Positions 53,319 to 63,512 are shown, counted from the first letter of the stretch. The stretch: DNA of 64,000 nt from Planctomycetota bacterium (GCA_023417655.1 JAEZFD010000054.1:1-64000), one strand, 5' to 3'. Notes: generated by a model not told the origin, from the letters alone. Made by a program: numbers and translations.

Positions 53319-54290
53319 TCAACTCTGCGCCGAGTCGGAGTCAACCGGCGTCGATACAACTGCCGGAACGTCACCTGACTCTGTGCGAATTTGCACCTCC
53401 GTCCCCGGAGCTGCGTGACGCACACGCATGATTCCCAATGCGAGTTGCTGGTCCGCCTCGAATGCAACGGCGACCGATGTCAACGTGCCGACGGTCTGCC
53501 CATCGACAACGATTGCCTGCCCCGGCTTCGCATCCATGGAATTGATACGGAACAGGCGGAGTTCCTTGTTGGTATGCCCCATCGCATCCAGTCTGGCAAT
53601 CGGTTCCTGACCAAGATAGCAGCCCTTCGTGAAGCTGATGGCTTTCGCCGTGCGTGCTGCTTCCTGAGCGATGTTCTCAGGACCGATGTCGACTCCCCCT
53701 TTGGGAAACCCTGCCTGAATTCGTAGCGTCTCAAAGAGATTCTGTTCGCCGATGGCAACGACTTCATCCGGAATCCGCTCACGCCAGTCAGCCAGATCTC
53801 CACGAAGCCCCGAAACCAGAACGGCCGGCCCTCCCAGCATGTCGGTGCTGACAACCAGAAACTGTCGACTCTCACAGAACGTGGAGGTCACTTTTCCGGT
53901 TTCAAACACAACCGCGGTGTCGAAAAGTTTGGGCAGTGCCTCGCTCAAACCTTCTCCATATAAGCAAAGCAGACCGAAATCGGCTGAGCGATCGTTGATC
54001 GAAACATCGGCATCCAGAAGGTATTTTCGCAAGTGCGGCAACACGACCGCCCCCTGCCCGGGAGCAGAGATCAACCAGAAACGCTGATCCTCCCCGCAGA
54101 CCAGAAGGTGCGCGAGAATCCGGCCTTTGATGTCACAGACAAAGGCTTCACAGCTGCTGCCTGCCGCGAGTTTTTTGATGTCGTTCGTGCAGAAGTTGTG
54201 GAGATACTGGCGAGCACCCGCTCCGGCGAGCTCGATCTGAGTCCAGTCGGAAAGGTCAAATGAGAGCACAGTGGGCAGATTCACAGGCAA
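53319..54290 (-). CDS. ygfZ: YgfZ/GcvT-type folate-binding Fe-S maintenance protein
   Basis: A 323-residue protein. The YgfZ signature KGCYLGQE is at 222-229, with Cys224 the conserved cysteine. The N-terminal part has RQYLHNFCTNDIKKL, the GcvT-like folate-binding pattern, and an FCDxKGR-like stretch (FVCDIKGRI). YgfZ proteins use tetrahydrofolate and help assemble or repair Fe-S clusters, for example in MiaB. The start is TTG 54290 or GTG 54284; neither has a strong Shine-Dalgarno. The C-terminal barrel ends with a short Ser-rich tail. Confidence 0.93.
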   Translation of the reverse strand: MPVNLPTVLSFDLSDWTQIELAGAGARQYLHNFCTNDIKKLAAGSSCEAFVCDIKGRILAHLLVCGEDQRFWLISAPGQGAVVLPHLRKYLLDADVSINDRSADFGLLCLYGEGLSEALPKLFDTAVVFETGKVTSTFCESRQFLVVSTDMLGGPAVLVSGLRGDLADWRERIPDEVVAIGEQNLFETLRIQAGFPKGGVDIGPENIAQEAARTAKAISFTKGCYLGQEPIARLDAMGHTNKELRLFRINSMDAKPGQAIVVDGQTVGTLTSVAVAFEADQQLALGIMRVRHAAPGTEVQIRTESGDVPAVVSTPVDSDSAQS

Positions 54291-54402
54291 GTTCCGTTAG
54301 AAGGAGCGCCGTCACTTCAAGGACCGTCTTCCAGCAAAGGGAGAACTCCCATGCTGTGACATGTTTCTTTTAGTGTCGCCGCAGCACTCGCAGTTGTCGA
54401 GT

Positions 54403-54924
54403 TCAGCGACGACGTAACCGGGGCTGCGGACGAGTCCCTTCAATCAGACGGCGCAACAGCACCTCGCTGAGGATTCCGCGAAAGCGGATCCGGTGGTCGA
54501 ATTCCACGACAGGAATCGATTCCCCAAAACGTGCCAGGAGAATCGGATCGTCCTCGATATTGACCTCTGTCGCTGGCGGCAACCATTCGCGATACCGCTC
54601 CAGAAGTTCAACCGCCTCTTCACACAACGGACAATCAGGCCGGGTGTAGACAACAAGCGAATTGAATCGGACTCCCGGGCGTTGGGGAGACCAGTCCGGC
54701 AGGTCACGTCGTGCCAGCAGCAGTTCACGCAGGCCGAGGAGTTGCAGACCGAGACAACCAACGAACAGGATCGGAAAATTCTGACGGATCGTCAGATCCC
54801 ATCGTTGAGGGAGGCCGCCCATTGCCCCCATCGCGACCACCAGAAAGCCGATCGCTGCCACGATACACAGGACCGTCCCGATCCGTGCATGCGAATTTTC
54901 AGAAGCCGCGTCGAATTGGGACAT
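54403..54924 (-). CDS. Membrane-anchored glutaredoxin-like (DUF836) protein
   Basis: A 173-residue protein. The start at 54924 gives MSQFDAA and a leader into two membrane helices (about 16-40 and 50-75). The C-terminal 90 residues are a glutaredoxin/DUF836-like fold, with a CPLC active-site motif in YTRPDCPLCEEAVELL and cis-Pro in ESIPVVEFD. Expected to act in thiol-disulfide exchange at the membrane. Topology is uncertain, but the soluble domain probably faces the cytoplasm. Upstream of ygfZ on the same strand. Confidence 0.8.
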   Translation of the reverse strand: MSQFDAASENSHARIGTVLCIVAAIGFLVVAMGAMGGLPQRWDLTIRQNFPILFVGCLGLQLLGLRELLLARRDLPDWSPQRPGVRFNSLVVYTRPDCPLCEEAVELLERYREWLPPATEVNIEDDPILLARFGESIPVVEFDHRIRFRGILSEVLLRRLIEGTRPQPRLRRR

Positions 54925-55577
54925 CGCTCTGTTCAATCCAGAAGAAATCAGCGGGCAGTCCCTGCCATTCGAGGCCACGGCCCCGCCTCAATTGTCGCTC
55001 TCATCTGGACCGCGCGGCAGTGAGCCTGGAACTGACAATCCTAAAGCAGTTTGCTCTACCGTCTGTCCGCGCTGCGCGACTTTCAGCAGAAAAGACACTG
55101 CATCCCGCGTGGCAGGGACGGGCGAACCAAAAGGCAAAATGGTCTAACCGTCTGAATCATACCGTGGTGGCATCGGTGGCTGATGGGATTTCAGCGCCAG
55201 GTCGAGGACGTCGCATCCGGCAACGAGCATCTGCCGCCGCAGATGCAGGTCTCGCAGGCGAGTCGCCAGCGGAGGCACGGTTTCAATTGCAGCAGTCAGA
55301 CGCGGAGCCCTTGCTCCCTTCGCATAGCCAGCGCAGGTAGTGGAATTCAAGTTTCAACCTCGAATGTCACGGATGTTCCATGGGAACCGGCTCCCATCAG
55401 GAGCCGCAGTTTCTCACTGTCTGTGAAATTCGAAATTTCGAACCGTTGAACTGACCGAAAAATCCAGCAATGCCCATGATGACGGAGATGCCATCATGAG
55501 CTCGCCGGTCGGGACTTCCTGATCGCTACAACCGCTACCCATGAAGGGTCGTAAATCCCTGCAGGGATCGCCCAGCC
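54925..55577. other. Gap between the MFS and glutaredoxin-like genes
   Basis: A 653-base stretch. Apart from the possible small gene at 55144-55350 I see only unsupported short frames. No tRNA, strong hairpin or mobile element fragment is visible. Confidence 0.4.
55144..55350 (-). CDS. Possible small protein gene
   Basis: A 68-residue open frame beginning with TTG, with a GAGG eight bases upstream. Codon choice matches the host well (CTG, CTC, GAC and CGG common). The C-terminal half is helical and hydrophobic (LRDLHLRRQMLVAGCDVLDLALK) and the end is Pro-rich. It lies alone in a 650-base gap between two minus-strand genes. No family recognised; a chance frame cannot be ruled out. Confidence 0.4.
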   Translation of the reverse strand: MNSTTCAGYAKGARAPRLTAAIETVPPLATRLRDLHLRRQMLVAGCDVLDLALKSHQPPMPPRYDSDG

Positions 55578-57035
55578 TTAAGCGTGATCCCCTGAATTCT
55601 CTGGCTTGGGTTCGGGCAGGAACACCAGCAGAATCAGCGCGGTAACGCACAGGAAGAGTGAAACACTTGCTGCTGCCGTGGCAATCTTTGCCGTTCCCGG
55701 TTCACCCGGGAACCAGGCGCTCTTCGCCATGGTCGCGGTCACCCAGGCAAAGCTGGTCCCGATCAGACGCCCCCCAATGTTGGCCGCCATACTCTCGCCG
55801 GTCCCACGCAGGTGCAGTGGGAAGACGGCAGGGAGATAGTTCCCCCAGAAGCTGAACTGGCCGATCACCACAAGTCCGGCCACCATTGTCCCGAGGTGCA
55901 GTGCGGTGACTTCGAGACCTGCGATCGTGAAGAGGGAGACGTTCGTCCCCCTCGCCATCGCAAGGAAGAAGAGCGGCATCACGAACATTGCTGGAACGAC
56001 GAATGTTCCAAGGAGTGCACGACGGCTAAGAATTCGCAGCACGAGGAACGCCAGCAGGAACCGACCCAGCAATCCCCCGACTTCCTGAAACTCACTGAAG
56101 ACAGCGGCCTGCTTTTGCTGATAGGCAGCGGCCTCTTTCTTCGGCATGTCGACAATCTTTTCCTTCACCTGAGGAAGTCCGCGGACAATCTGCGGCAGCT
56201 GCTGAATCGCACCGAATGCGAGACCATAGCCGCAGCCGACCAGCAGTGTCGAGACAATGGTTGCGCGACGGAGTTCAGGGGTGAAGAGTTCTGCAATCGA
56301 TGGCCGCTTCAGCTGACCAGCCTTCTTCTTTTCAGCCCACTTCGGAGATTCAGGCAGAAACGGTCGGACAACCAGCAGCGGGATGGCGGGGAACAACCCT
56401 GACATCAGGGTATAGCGCCAAACCAGATCCGGGTTCTTCAACGGTCCCACGAGCGAAGCCGCCCATTCCGGGAAGTAGATCGGAGGCAAGTGCCCGCCCT
56501 GACCCCAGACAGCCAGTTCATGATTCACGAACGCGACCAGCAAGCCGCCGAAAGAAGCGAAAGCCTGTGTGTAACCGATGACCCTTTCACGTTGTTTCGG
56601 ATCGTCAAAGAGTTCAGCGAGCCAGGCCACTGCGGCCACGAACTCAACGCAAACCCCGACGAACACCAGACACCGGCAGATCAACAGCATGTTCATCGAG
56701 GTCGAATACCCCGACACGAACGCGGCAATTGCATACAGAAAGATACTGCCTGTCAGCACTCGACGACGTCCGAACCGGTCGGTCAGCCAGCCTCCGAGCA
56801 ACCCGAAGATGGCTCCAAAAAATGCCGGAACGAAGAACAGCGTCCGGATCCATGCCAGTGAAGCATCAGACCCCGGAGGCGCTCCGGTCAGCTCCTGAAT
56901 GGCGGCCGGCGCGATCAGCGGCAGCATCAGCAGTTCATAGGTATCAAACGCGAATCCGATCGCTGCCGTCAGACAGACGAGAGAATGAATCAGCGTCCAG
57001 CGCGGGCGAGGACTCGGGTCAGGCGATGAGGTCAT
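55578..57035 (-). CDS. Major facilitator superfamily transporter
   Basis: A 485-residue, 12-helix transporter. The GGWLTDRFGRRRVL loop between TM2 and TM3 is the MFS signature, and TM4-5 contain the RCLVFVGVCVEFVAAVAWLAE segment typical of the sugar-porter/AAHS branch. A large cytoplasmic loop (about 215-260, with FLPESPKWAEKKK) separates the halves. It also has an insertion rich in Lys and Gln after TM7. Substrate not predictable; sugar or aromatic acid would fit the branch. Divergent from mscL. Confidence 0.88.
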   Translation of the reverse strand: MTSSPDPSPRPRWTLIHSLVCLTAAIGFAFDTYELLMLPLIAPAAIQELTGAPPGSDASLAWIRTLFFVPAFFGAIFGLLGGWLTDRFGRRRVLTGSIFLYAIAAFVSGYSTSMNMLLICRCLVFVGVCVEFVAAVAWLAELFDDPKQRERVIGYTQAFASFGGLLVAFVNHELAVWGQGGHLPPIYFPEWAASLVGPLKNPDLVWRYTLMSGLFPAIPLLVVRPFLPESPKWAEKKKAGQLKRPSIAELFTPELRRATIVSTLLVGCGYGLAFGAIQQLPQIVRGLPQVKEKIVDMPKKEAAAYQQKQAAVFSEFQEVGGLLGRFLLAFLVLRILSRRALLGTFVVPAMFVMPLFFLAMARGTNVSLFTIAGLEVTALHLGTMVAGLVVIGQFSFWGNYLPAVFPLHLRGTGESMAANIGGRLIGTSFAWVTATMAKSAWFPGEPGTAKIATAAASVSLFLCVTALILLVFLPEPKPENSGDHA

Positions 57036-57485
57036 GGAGATCGGCTTGTTGAAGGAGTGGCGTCATCCGATTCACGGGCAGGGGGAAAGGAAGAGCAAAC
57101 GTCAGTGAACGTCGGCCCGGTTCCCTTCCGGAAGTGGATGAGGTTGACGACCACTCGTCACCTCATCCTGGGAGGCTCGCGAAGGAGTGTATCGCATCGA
57201 TTGCGAAGCGAAGAAACTCCTCCGGTGGGAAGCGAAAATACTCCTCCCGGCAGACAATCACAAGCCCGCCACTCTCACACGGCATTTGAGATTCAGGGAT
57301 CCTGCCTGAGCAAACACCCAGAGAAATCCTGGCACGAGGGATAGTCGACACGGGAAGGAGAGATTATCGTGATTCTCAGCAGTCAAATGTCTCGCGGATG
57401 ACCGCCGCCGTCAGGGTCAAGCATTGCTGCCAGAAGCTCCGGCATCTGTCGGAACCTCCTTCACCTTCAAACCAGAGGGTCATCC
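57036..57485. other. Divergent intergenic region
   Basis: A 450-base stretch between the MFS gene and mscL. It has two short direct-repeat-like copies of an ACTCCTCC motif near 57215-57250. No supported small gene. Should hold two promoters. Confidence 0.4.
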
Positions 57486-57932
57486 ATGTCTGAAGAATCT
57501 TCAACTTCCCGTTTCTCCAAGTTCAATCCCGCGGCTGCCGGATGGTCCCTGCTGGACGAATTCAAGTCTTTCGCCTTCAAGGGCAATGTGGTCGACCTCG
57601 CGGTGGGGGTGATTATCGGGACAGCATTTGGCGGCATCGTCAATTCGCTGGTAAAAAACATCATTATGCCGCTGATCGCTGTCATCACCCCCGGGACAGC
57701 CAGCTATGTGGACTGGAAAGCCCATATCAATGGCAAGGAAGTCCCCTACGGGCTGTTTCTCGGTGATGTCGTCAACTTTCTGATCGTGGCTTTTGCCCTC
57801 TTCCTGTTCATCAAGAAATTCCTCGGCTGGGTCATGGCCTCCCGCAAAAAGGACGAGAAACCGACTCCTCTCACCAAGGATCAGGAACTTCTTGTCGAAA
57901 TTCGTGATCTTCTGGCGTCCGGCCATCGTTAG
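57486..57932 (+). CDS. mscL: Large-conductance mechanosensitive channel MscL
   Basis: A 148-residue channel subunit. GAGGG lies about seven bases before ATG. An N-terminal extension of 20 residues precedes the conserved FKSFAFKGNVVDLAVGVIIG (TM1), with the GTAFGGIVNSLV pore segment. TM2 is VVNFLIVAFALFLFIKK, followed by the charged C-terminal helix (LTKDQELLVEIRDLL). MscL opens under membrane tension to release osmolytes. Complete and of typical length. Confidence 0.98.
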   Translation: MSEESSTSRFSKFNPAAAGWSLLDEFKSFAFKGNVVDLAVGVIIGTAFGGIVNSLVKNIIMPLIAVITPGTASYVDWKAHINGKEVPYGLFLGDVVNFLIVAFALFLFIKKFLGWVMASRKKDEKPTPLTKDQELLVEIRDLLASGHR

Positions 57933-58377
57933 CCTTCCCGTGGACCGAACACAATCTTCCCTGACCCTGCATTTATTCTGCAGCACGCCGGGACCACATT
58001 GTGAAAATCTTGTCCTGATACAAAAAAATTGCCCGGCGAGACCTTAGAAGAGAAACCCTCTTTAAAAGGTCCTTGCCGGCATTTCATTTTCAAAAGCGAG
58101 GACGGCCTGTTCTCCTTTCAGCGAGTGGAGCTGTTACAGCGTATTCATTCGCATCGGAGGCTATTTCGCCCTCATGACGTGGGCCTTGAATCGAATATTC
58201 AGTCGAAAAACGGCATTGGTCCCGCTTTTCGGCAAGGTCTGTTTGAATTCAATCAGCAGAATTCGCTTTAATCTACCAACTCAGAGTTGAGGCACTCGCA
58301 CTGCGATGGGCTCGTCACCTTGGTTGCGCCGTTCCAACAGTGGAATGCCTGACCTCAGAAATGAATAGATTGTGGTA
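57933..58377. other. Intergenic region before the sulfatase gene
   Basis: A 440-base stretch after mscL. An imperfect hairpin (GCCCGGCGAGACCTT at 58031-58045 with AAGGTCCTTGCCGGC at 58066-58080) followed by ATTTCATTTT may act as a terminator for mscL. The frame at 58029-58271 has no Shine-Dalgarno and is unsupported. Confidence 0.45.
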
Positions 58378-60753
58378 ATGACTGATTACGGGCTTCGATT
58401 TGTATTGACTGGAATGAGGGCGATCTTATGCCTCGGACTGACTATGAGCAGCCCACTGTTTGCCCAGTCCGCACCAACAAATATTCTCCCGGTCCCCGAC
58501 CCTCCATTTAAAGGGCATATCGAGGCCGATTACAAGAACTCAACGCCGGATTATCCTCGGCCGGTTTTGGCTCCGAAAGACGCCCCGAATGTGCTGATTA
58601 TTCTCCTGGACGATGTCGGATTCGGCATGACAGGAACTTTCGGCGGACCGGTTCCAACTCCAGCGCTCGACCAGTTGGCTGAGAATGGGTTGAAATACAA
58701 TCGGTTCCATACAACGGCACTGTGCTCTCCCTCTCGCGCGGCTTTGCTGACCGGACGAAATCATCACTCCGTCGGAACCGGGGTCATCATTGAGATGGGA
58801 ACCGGCTATCCCGGCTACACCGGAATTCTTCCCAAAACCGCAGCGACCGTCGCCCAGATCCTGCAGGGGAATGGCTACTCGACGGCAGCGTTTGGCAAAT
58901 GGCACAACACGCCTGAGAGTGAAATCGGTCCTTCTGGACCATTCGATCGCTGGCCCACTGGTCTCGGCTTCGGGACTTTCTACGGGTTCAATCAGGGTGA
59001 AACCAATCAGTACCACCCGGTGCTCTATCGGAACACCACTCCCGTCGATCAGCCGAAGTCGCCAGAGCAGGGGTATCACTTCACGACAGATATCACCGAC
59101 GAAGCCATTTCGTGGATTCAGAATGCATCGACCGCCCCGGGTCGCCCATGGTTCTGCTACTTCGCCCCCGGTGCTGTTCACGCCCCGCATCACGCGCCGA
59201 AAGAGTGGCGTGAGAAGTTCAAAGGTCAGTTCGAATTCGGCTGGGACCGATTGCGAAAGTTGACATTCGCCCGGCAGCGACAGTCAAAGATCATCCCGAT
59301 GGATTCGGTGCTGACGCTTCGACCGCCTGAAATTCCTGCGTGGGAAGACCTCTCCCCAGAGAACCGACAGATTGCTTCCCGGCTGATGGAGAACTATGCC
59401 GGCTTCATGGCCCACACTGATTTCGAAGTCGGTCGCCTGATCCAGTCGCTGCGAGACAGCGAACAGATTGATAACACGCTGATCTTCTACATCGTCGGGG
59501 ATAACGGCGCCAGCGCTGAAGGGGGGCCGGAAGGAACCTTCAATGAGGTCGCCTCGCTCAGTGGTTATAACCCGGGGGGAGCCGGTTTCGGCGACCGGGT
59601 GGACCGCATCGGTGAGCCAGAATCGGAACCCCATGTGCCGGTCGGCTGGGCCTGGGCGATGAACACACCGTTCAAATGGGCAAAGCAAATCGCCAGCCAC
59701 TTCGGCGGGATCCGGAATCCTCTGGTCGTTCATTGGCCGAAAGGGATCAAATCCAAGGGGGAAATGCGGACACAGTTCCACCATTTGATTGACATTACTC
59801 CGACGATCCTCGAAGTGGCTGGCATTCAGGCTCCGACGGAAGTCAACGGAATTCCGCAGCGTCCTGTGGAAGGGGTCAGCATGGTTTACTCCTTCAACGA
59901 CGGAACTGCGAAGGAGCAGAAGAAGACTCAGTACTTCGAAATGCTCGGAAATCGAGGCGTCTATCACGACGGCTGGTTCGCCTGCACCCGCCATGGTATT
60001 CCCTGGATCACGACCGGAACCTCAAAGCGATTCGAGCTCGACCAGTGGGAGTTGTACGACCTGAGATCCGATTTCACACAGATCAGCGATATCGCGGCTC
60101 GAAATCCGATGAAGCTGAAGGAACTGCAGAAAGTCTTTCAGGAGGAAGCAGTGAAGTATCAAGTGCTTCCTTTAGACGACCGACTCTCACAACGACTGGA
60201 TCCTCGCCTGCGTTCCGGGGGAGCCATTCGTACGAACTGGGTCTATCACGGCAACTCCATTCGCATCCCGGAAGCACTGGGGCCGATTGTGGCCGCAATG
60301 CCCCACGTCGGAAAGTTGAATATCACCATCCCTGCGGAGGGAGCCTCAGGTGTCATCGCGTGTGCAGGCGGGAGCTCCGGCGGTTGGAGCGTCTATGTGA
60401 AGGACGACCGTCTTGGCTACACCTATAACTTTTTCGGATACGAGAAGTTTGACTTCCTGTCGAGCAGCCCACTCCCGAAGGGAGCCCCTGTTGAGATCAC
60501 GATGGAATTCACCCCGAACGGTGTCGATGCAGCAACCGGCATGACTCAGGGGGGCACGATGAAGTTTTCAGCGAATGGACAATCGCTCGGGGAAGTTGCC
60601 GTCGGGAAATCCGCTCACCGCCATGGCGTCGAGCCATTCGAAGTCGGTCGCGACTCTGTCTCCTCCGTCTCGCCGTTATATGCCGATCAGGGTGACTTCC
60701 CCTTTACTGGCTCGATTCAGAAGGTGGAATTCACGGCGCAGCTTGCTCCCTGA
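58378..60753 (+). CDS. Exported sulfatase
   Basis: A 791-residue enzyme. Signal peptide in the first 30 residues (SSPLFAQSA). The sulfatase domain starts with LIILLDDVGFG, whose Asp residues bind calcium, and the active-site CSPSRAALLTGR, in which the Cys becomes formylglycine. HxxxxxGKWH-like motif KWHNTPES and an IVGDNGAS calcium site follow. After about residue 610 a beta-rich domain (to 791) is added. It hydrolyses sulfate esters, probably from marine-type or sulfated polysaccharides. GTG 58372 is a possible start two codons earlier. A maturase is not encoded nearby. Confidence 0.95.
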   Translation: MTDYGLRFVLTGMRAILCLGLTMSSPLFAQSAPTNILPVPDPPFKGHIEADYKNSTPDYPRPVLAPKDAPNVLIILLDDVGFGMTGTFGGPVPTPALDQLAENGLKYNRFHTTALCSPSRAALLTGRNHHSVGTGVIIEMGTGYPGYTGILPKTAATVAQILQGNGYSTAAFGKWHNTPESEIGPSGPFDRWPTGLGFGTFYGFNQGETNQYHPVLYRNTTPVDQPKSPEQGYHFTTDITDEAISWIQNASTAPGRPWFCYFAPGAVHAPHHAPKEWREKFKGQFEFGWDRLRKLTFARQRQSKIIPMDSVLTLRPPEIPAWEDLSPENRQIASRLMENYAGFMAHTDFEVGRLIQSLRDSEQIDNTLIFYIVGDNGASAEGGPEGTFNEVASLSGYNPGGAGFGDRVDRIGEPESEPHVPVGWAWAMNTPFKWAKQIASHFGGIRNPLVVHWPKGIKSKGEMRTQFHHLIDITPTILEVAGIQAPTEVNGIPQRPVEGVSMVYSFNDGTAKEQKKTQYFEMLGNRGVYHDGWFACTRHGIPWITTGTSKRFELDQWELYDLRSDFTQISDIAARNPMKLKELQKVFQEEAVKYQVLPLDDRLSQRLDPRLRSGGAIRTNWVYHGNSIRIPEALGPIVAAMPHVGKLNITIPAEGASGVIACAGGSSGGWSVYVKDDRLGYTYNFFGYEKFDFLSSSPLPKGAPVEITMEFTPNGVDAATGMTQGGTMKFSANGQSLGEVAVGKSAHRHGVEPFEVGRDSVSSVSPLYADQGDFPFTGSIQKVEFTAQLAP

Positions 60754-60795
60754 TCGAGACAGAACCACACGAAGTCCTGATTGACTCGCTCTTCG

Positions 60796-60840
60796 ATTGG
60801 ATTGCCTGCCGGGCTGAACGGAGGGCAATCCAATTTTCAT
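60796..60840 (+). terminator. Rho-independent terminator after the sulfatase gene
   Basis: Arms 60796-60806 and 60824-60834 form a perfect 11-base stem with a 17-base loop, followed by TTTCAT. It lies 42 bases after the sulfatase stop. Confidence 0.75.
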
Positions 60841-61069
60841 TTCCACCGGTCTGCAAAAGGGAGTCTTGCTGGCGCCCCATTGGGCAGTGCAGGAGAAACC
60901 TGAAGATTTCCGCCAGAAATCCAGGAAAAGGTCGTGGGGTCCTTCCGGGAGTGACGCCTAAGTCAGCGGAAATTTCCCGCCCGGACATCTATATTTCCCT
61001 GTCGTCGACAATCGTTTATGAAACGGAGTGTCGTGCGGACCTGTTCTCAAGATTTGAAAAGCCCCATCA
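60841..61069. other. Remaining gap before the LplT-like gene
   Basis: Together with the terminator, 316 bases separate the sulfatase and the LplT-like gene. I see no gene in it; it should hold the promoter for the transporter. Confidence 0.4.
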
Positions 61070-62521
61070 ATGTCACAGCCTGAGGCCGCGGGTATAGCGA
61101 TCCCGTCGATTTATCGGGACCGTTCCTTCTGGGGAATCACCCTGACGCAGTTTTTCGCGGTCTTTAATGACAACTTCTATAAGCAGATTGTGCTCTTCAT
61201 CTGCCTCGATCTCGCAGCAAGCGGGACTTACAGAGACCTGCAGGGACTGGCACTGATCGTCTTCTCACTTCCCTTCATTCTCTTCTCCGGAATCTGCGGC
61301 TATCTGTCAGACCTCATCAGTAAACGGACGATCGTACTCGTCACCAAGGTCGCAGAGATCATCATCATGGTGGTCGGCCTGTATGCTTTCCTGCAGCTCG
61401 ATGTCACTCTGATGATGATCGTCCTGTTCCTGATGGGAGCCCATAGCGCTCTCTTCGCCCCTGCGAAGTACGGGCTCCTGCCGGAGTTGTTTACCGAGAA
61501 TCAGCTTCCTCGCGTAAACGGTCTTTTCCAGATGTCGATGTTTATGTCGATCATCCTCGGTCTCTCTCTGGCCGGGGTCGTGATGACATCGCTCCGCGCT
61601 CTCCCCTCCACAACGCAAACAACCGTCATCAGCTCAGAGTCCCGAATCACTCCTGACGCCGGGACTCCCGATCTTGCTCCCCTGTCAGAGCCAAGTGCTG
61701 CTCTCCCCACTGGCGGCGTCACGGAGCATCTCTGGCTCGCATCCGCCATCTGCATTCTTCTGGCGGTGATCGGCATCTGTTGTGCGATGCTGATCCGCAA
61801 AACGCCAGCTGCGAGGCCGGGCTTGAAGTTTGACTGGACTGACCTGATCCTGAACCGGGAAACCCGAAAACTCATCTGGGCCGACAAGCGGTTGCTCTCA
61901 GCGTTGCTGGCAACATCAGGATTCTGGGCGACCGGGGGACTGGTCTACCCACTCGCCATTAATAAGCTCGGACGCCAGCAATACCTGCTCACTGAACAAC
62001 AGACCAGTTTCATGGCCGCCGGGACCGGGCTGGGCATCGCCGCAGGGTGTGTCCTCGGAATGATTCTATCGAACGGGTTCTTTAATGCCCGACTGATCCG
62101 CGTCGGCAGCCTCGGAATGTTCCTGGGATTAATCGCCCTCGCGTCACCGGGTCCATTTCACGGCACATTGCTGGGGGTTCCCGGGTCCGCGGCAATGTTG
62201 ATCTGGCTCGGAATTTGTGCGGGACTCTATAATGTTCCGCTTCAGGTCGTGATTCAGGCTCGTGCTCCCGTCGAACATAAAGGACGGGTGATCGGTGCAA
62301 TGAATCTGGCGAACTGGATTGGAATCTATTCCTCAGGTTTGATTTATAGCTTGGTCAATCCCCTCATCGAGACTTGGAAACTGCCGAATAATCTGTTGTT
62401 TGGAGTCGGTGCCCTCTTCTTTTTGCCAATTATTCTGCTTTATCGTCCCCGTTCTGAAGCTCTGTCAGAAAGCCGGACACCGCAGATTGCCGGGGCCGCC
62501 TCATCACCTGAACCAGCCTGA
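61070..62521 (+). CDS. LplT-like MFS transporter
   Basis: A 483-residue, 12-helix protein. The N-terminal FFAVFNDNFYKQIVL motif and the LFAPAKYGLLPELF segment in TM4-5 are typical of the LplT family, which flips lysophospholipids across the inner membrane; in many planctomycetes and proteobacteria the domain is fused to acyltransferase and acyl-ACP synthetase domains. Here only the transporter part is present. The central loop (about 185-225) is Pro/Ser-rich. Function in lysolipid transport is a family inference. Confidence 0.85.
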   Translation: MSQPEAAGIAIPSIYRDRSFWGITLTQFFAVFNDNFYKQIVLFICLDLAASGTYRDLQGLALIVFSLPFILFSGICGYLSDLISKRTIVLVTKVAEIIIMVVGLYAFLQLDVTLMMIVLFLMGAHSALFAPAKYGLLPELFTENQLPRVNGLFQMSMFMSIILGLSLAGVVMTSLRALPSTTQTTVISSESRITPDAGTPDLAPLSEPSAALPTGGVTEHLWLASAICILLAVIGICCAMLIRKTPAARPGLKFDWTDLILNRETRKLIWADKRLLSALLATSGFWATGGLVYPLAINKLGRQQYLLTEQQTSFMAAGTGLGIAAGCVLGMILSNGFFNARLIRVGSLGMFLGLIALASPGPFHGTLLGVPGSAAMLIWLGICAGLYNVPLQVVIQARAPVEHKGRVIGAMNLANWIGIYSSGLIYSLVNPLIETWKLPNNLLFGVGALFFLPIILLYRPRSEALSESRTPQIAGAASSPEPA

Positions 62522-62862
62522 ATAAAGCAGAAATCAGAGTAATTTGTATTCCTTCGGGCTCAATCAGCGCGTCGAAATTGTTGAAAGACTCAATTCAGCC
62601 TGACGGAGACGGGCAAATTAAAAAGTAAAATCAATTGGAAGCGAATTCCCTTATTGACGACTTGAAAAACGGGTCCAAACTTAAGAGACCGAGTCTGTGT
62701 CGCTCGTCATTCAATAAATGAAGGACGAAGGGTCACCCCAATTGGCGAGACAATTGGAAAAAGCAGAAGTTGATGCTTGAGGCGGAGGCCCGCATCAATT
62801 CTCGATGAGGAGACGTTTGACAGGATAGTTACTCGTTTTTCGCTTGAATTGAAATTGGCCAG
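62522..62862. other. AT-richer intergenic region
   Basis: A 341-base stretch before the FHA gene, richer in A and T than the surrounding DNA. It probably holds that gene's promoter. No supported small gene or RNA. Confidence 0.4.
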
Positions 62863-63321
62863 ATGATTGCTCAGCTTATTCCTGTAGATGGTTCTCCGCC
62901 AATCTCGATCACTCGTGACGTTACTTTGGTGGGTCGCAAAAAAGAAATTTGCGACGTCATCCTCGACAGCAACAGCATCTCGAAGGTGCATTGCGCGATC
63001 GCCAAGACGGATGGCCTGCTCTTCTTTCGGGACCTTGGCAGCACGAATGGCACAAAGGTCAATGGTCAGCGCGTCATGCGAGGCGCCCTGTTACCCGGCG
63101 ACGAGTTATGCTTCGCCAATCTGAAGTTCCGCATTCATCTGGGTCCGGCAATTCCGGTTACCCCGTTGTCGCAGCGAACGGAAAAACTCAGAACCTTTTC
63201 GCCGACGCAGCGCACGAGCAATGGCGGCTTCAGCTTCGTGGCTCATGGCGAAGACATGCAGGTCGAGTCGGAACGTGACCAGACTCCCCCTGATCTCCCA
63301 AAGCTGAAAAACCCAGTCTGA
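62863..63321 (+). CDS. FHA domain protein
   Basis: A 152-residue protein whose first 90 residues are an FHA domain. The phosphothreonine-binding features are present: VGRKKE, SNSISKVHCAI with the Ser and His, and DLGSTNGTKVNGQRV. FHA domains bind phosphothreonine, so partners may be targets of Ser/Thr kinases such as the one at 23393 (inference). The last 50 residues are Ser/Thr/Pro-rich. No other domain is attached. Confidence 0.93.
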   Translation: MIAQLIPVDGSPPISITRDVTLVGRKKEICDVILDSNSISKVHCAIAKTDGLLFFRDLGSTNGTKVNGQRVMRGALLPGDELCFANLKFRIHLGPAIPVTPLSQRTEKLRTFSPTQRTSNGGFSFVAHGEDMQVESERDQTPPDLPKLKNPV

Positions 63322-63512
63322 TAGATACCACGTGCGACTGCCGTCCGATGCGTGTGATACCGCGTGCCTCAGGCGCACTGCCGGGTGCGAGACACCTTCT
63401 TCCAGACCGCCCCTGACAAGCGTCACCCAGAGGCGCCGTGTCCGCGACGCCCCATGCAGCGAATCGAGCGCTCGCAAACGCTTTGCATGGCGCATCGGAG
63501 ATGCAAGCGGTT

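Noticed and set aside
58029..58271. 80-residue frame between mscL and the sulfatase gene
   Set aside because: Starts within a hairpin, lacks a Shine-Dalgarno and shows no domain.
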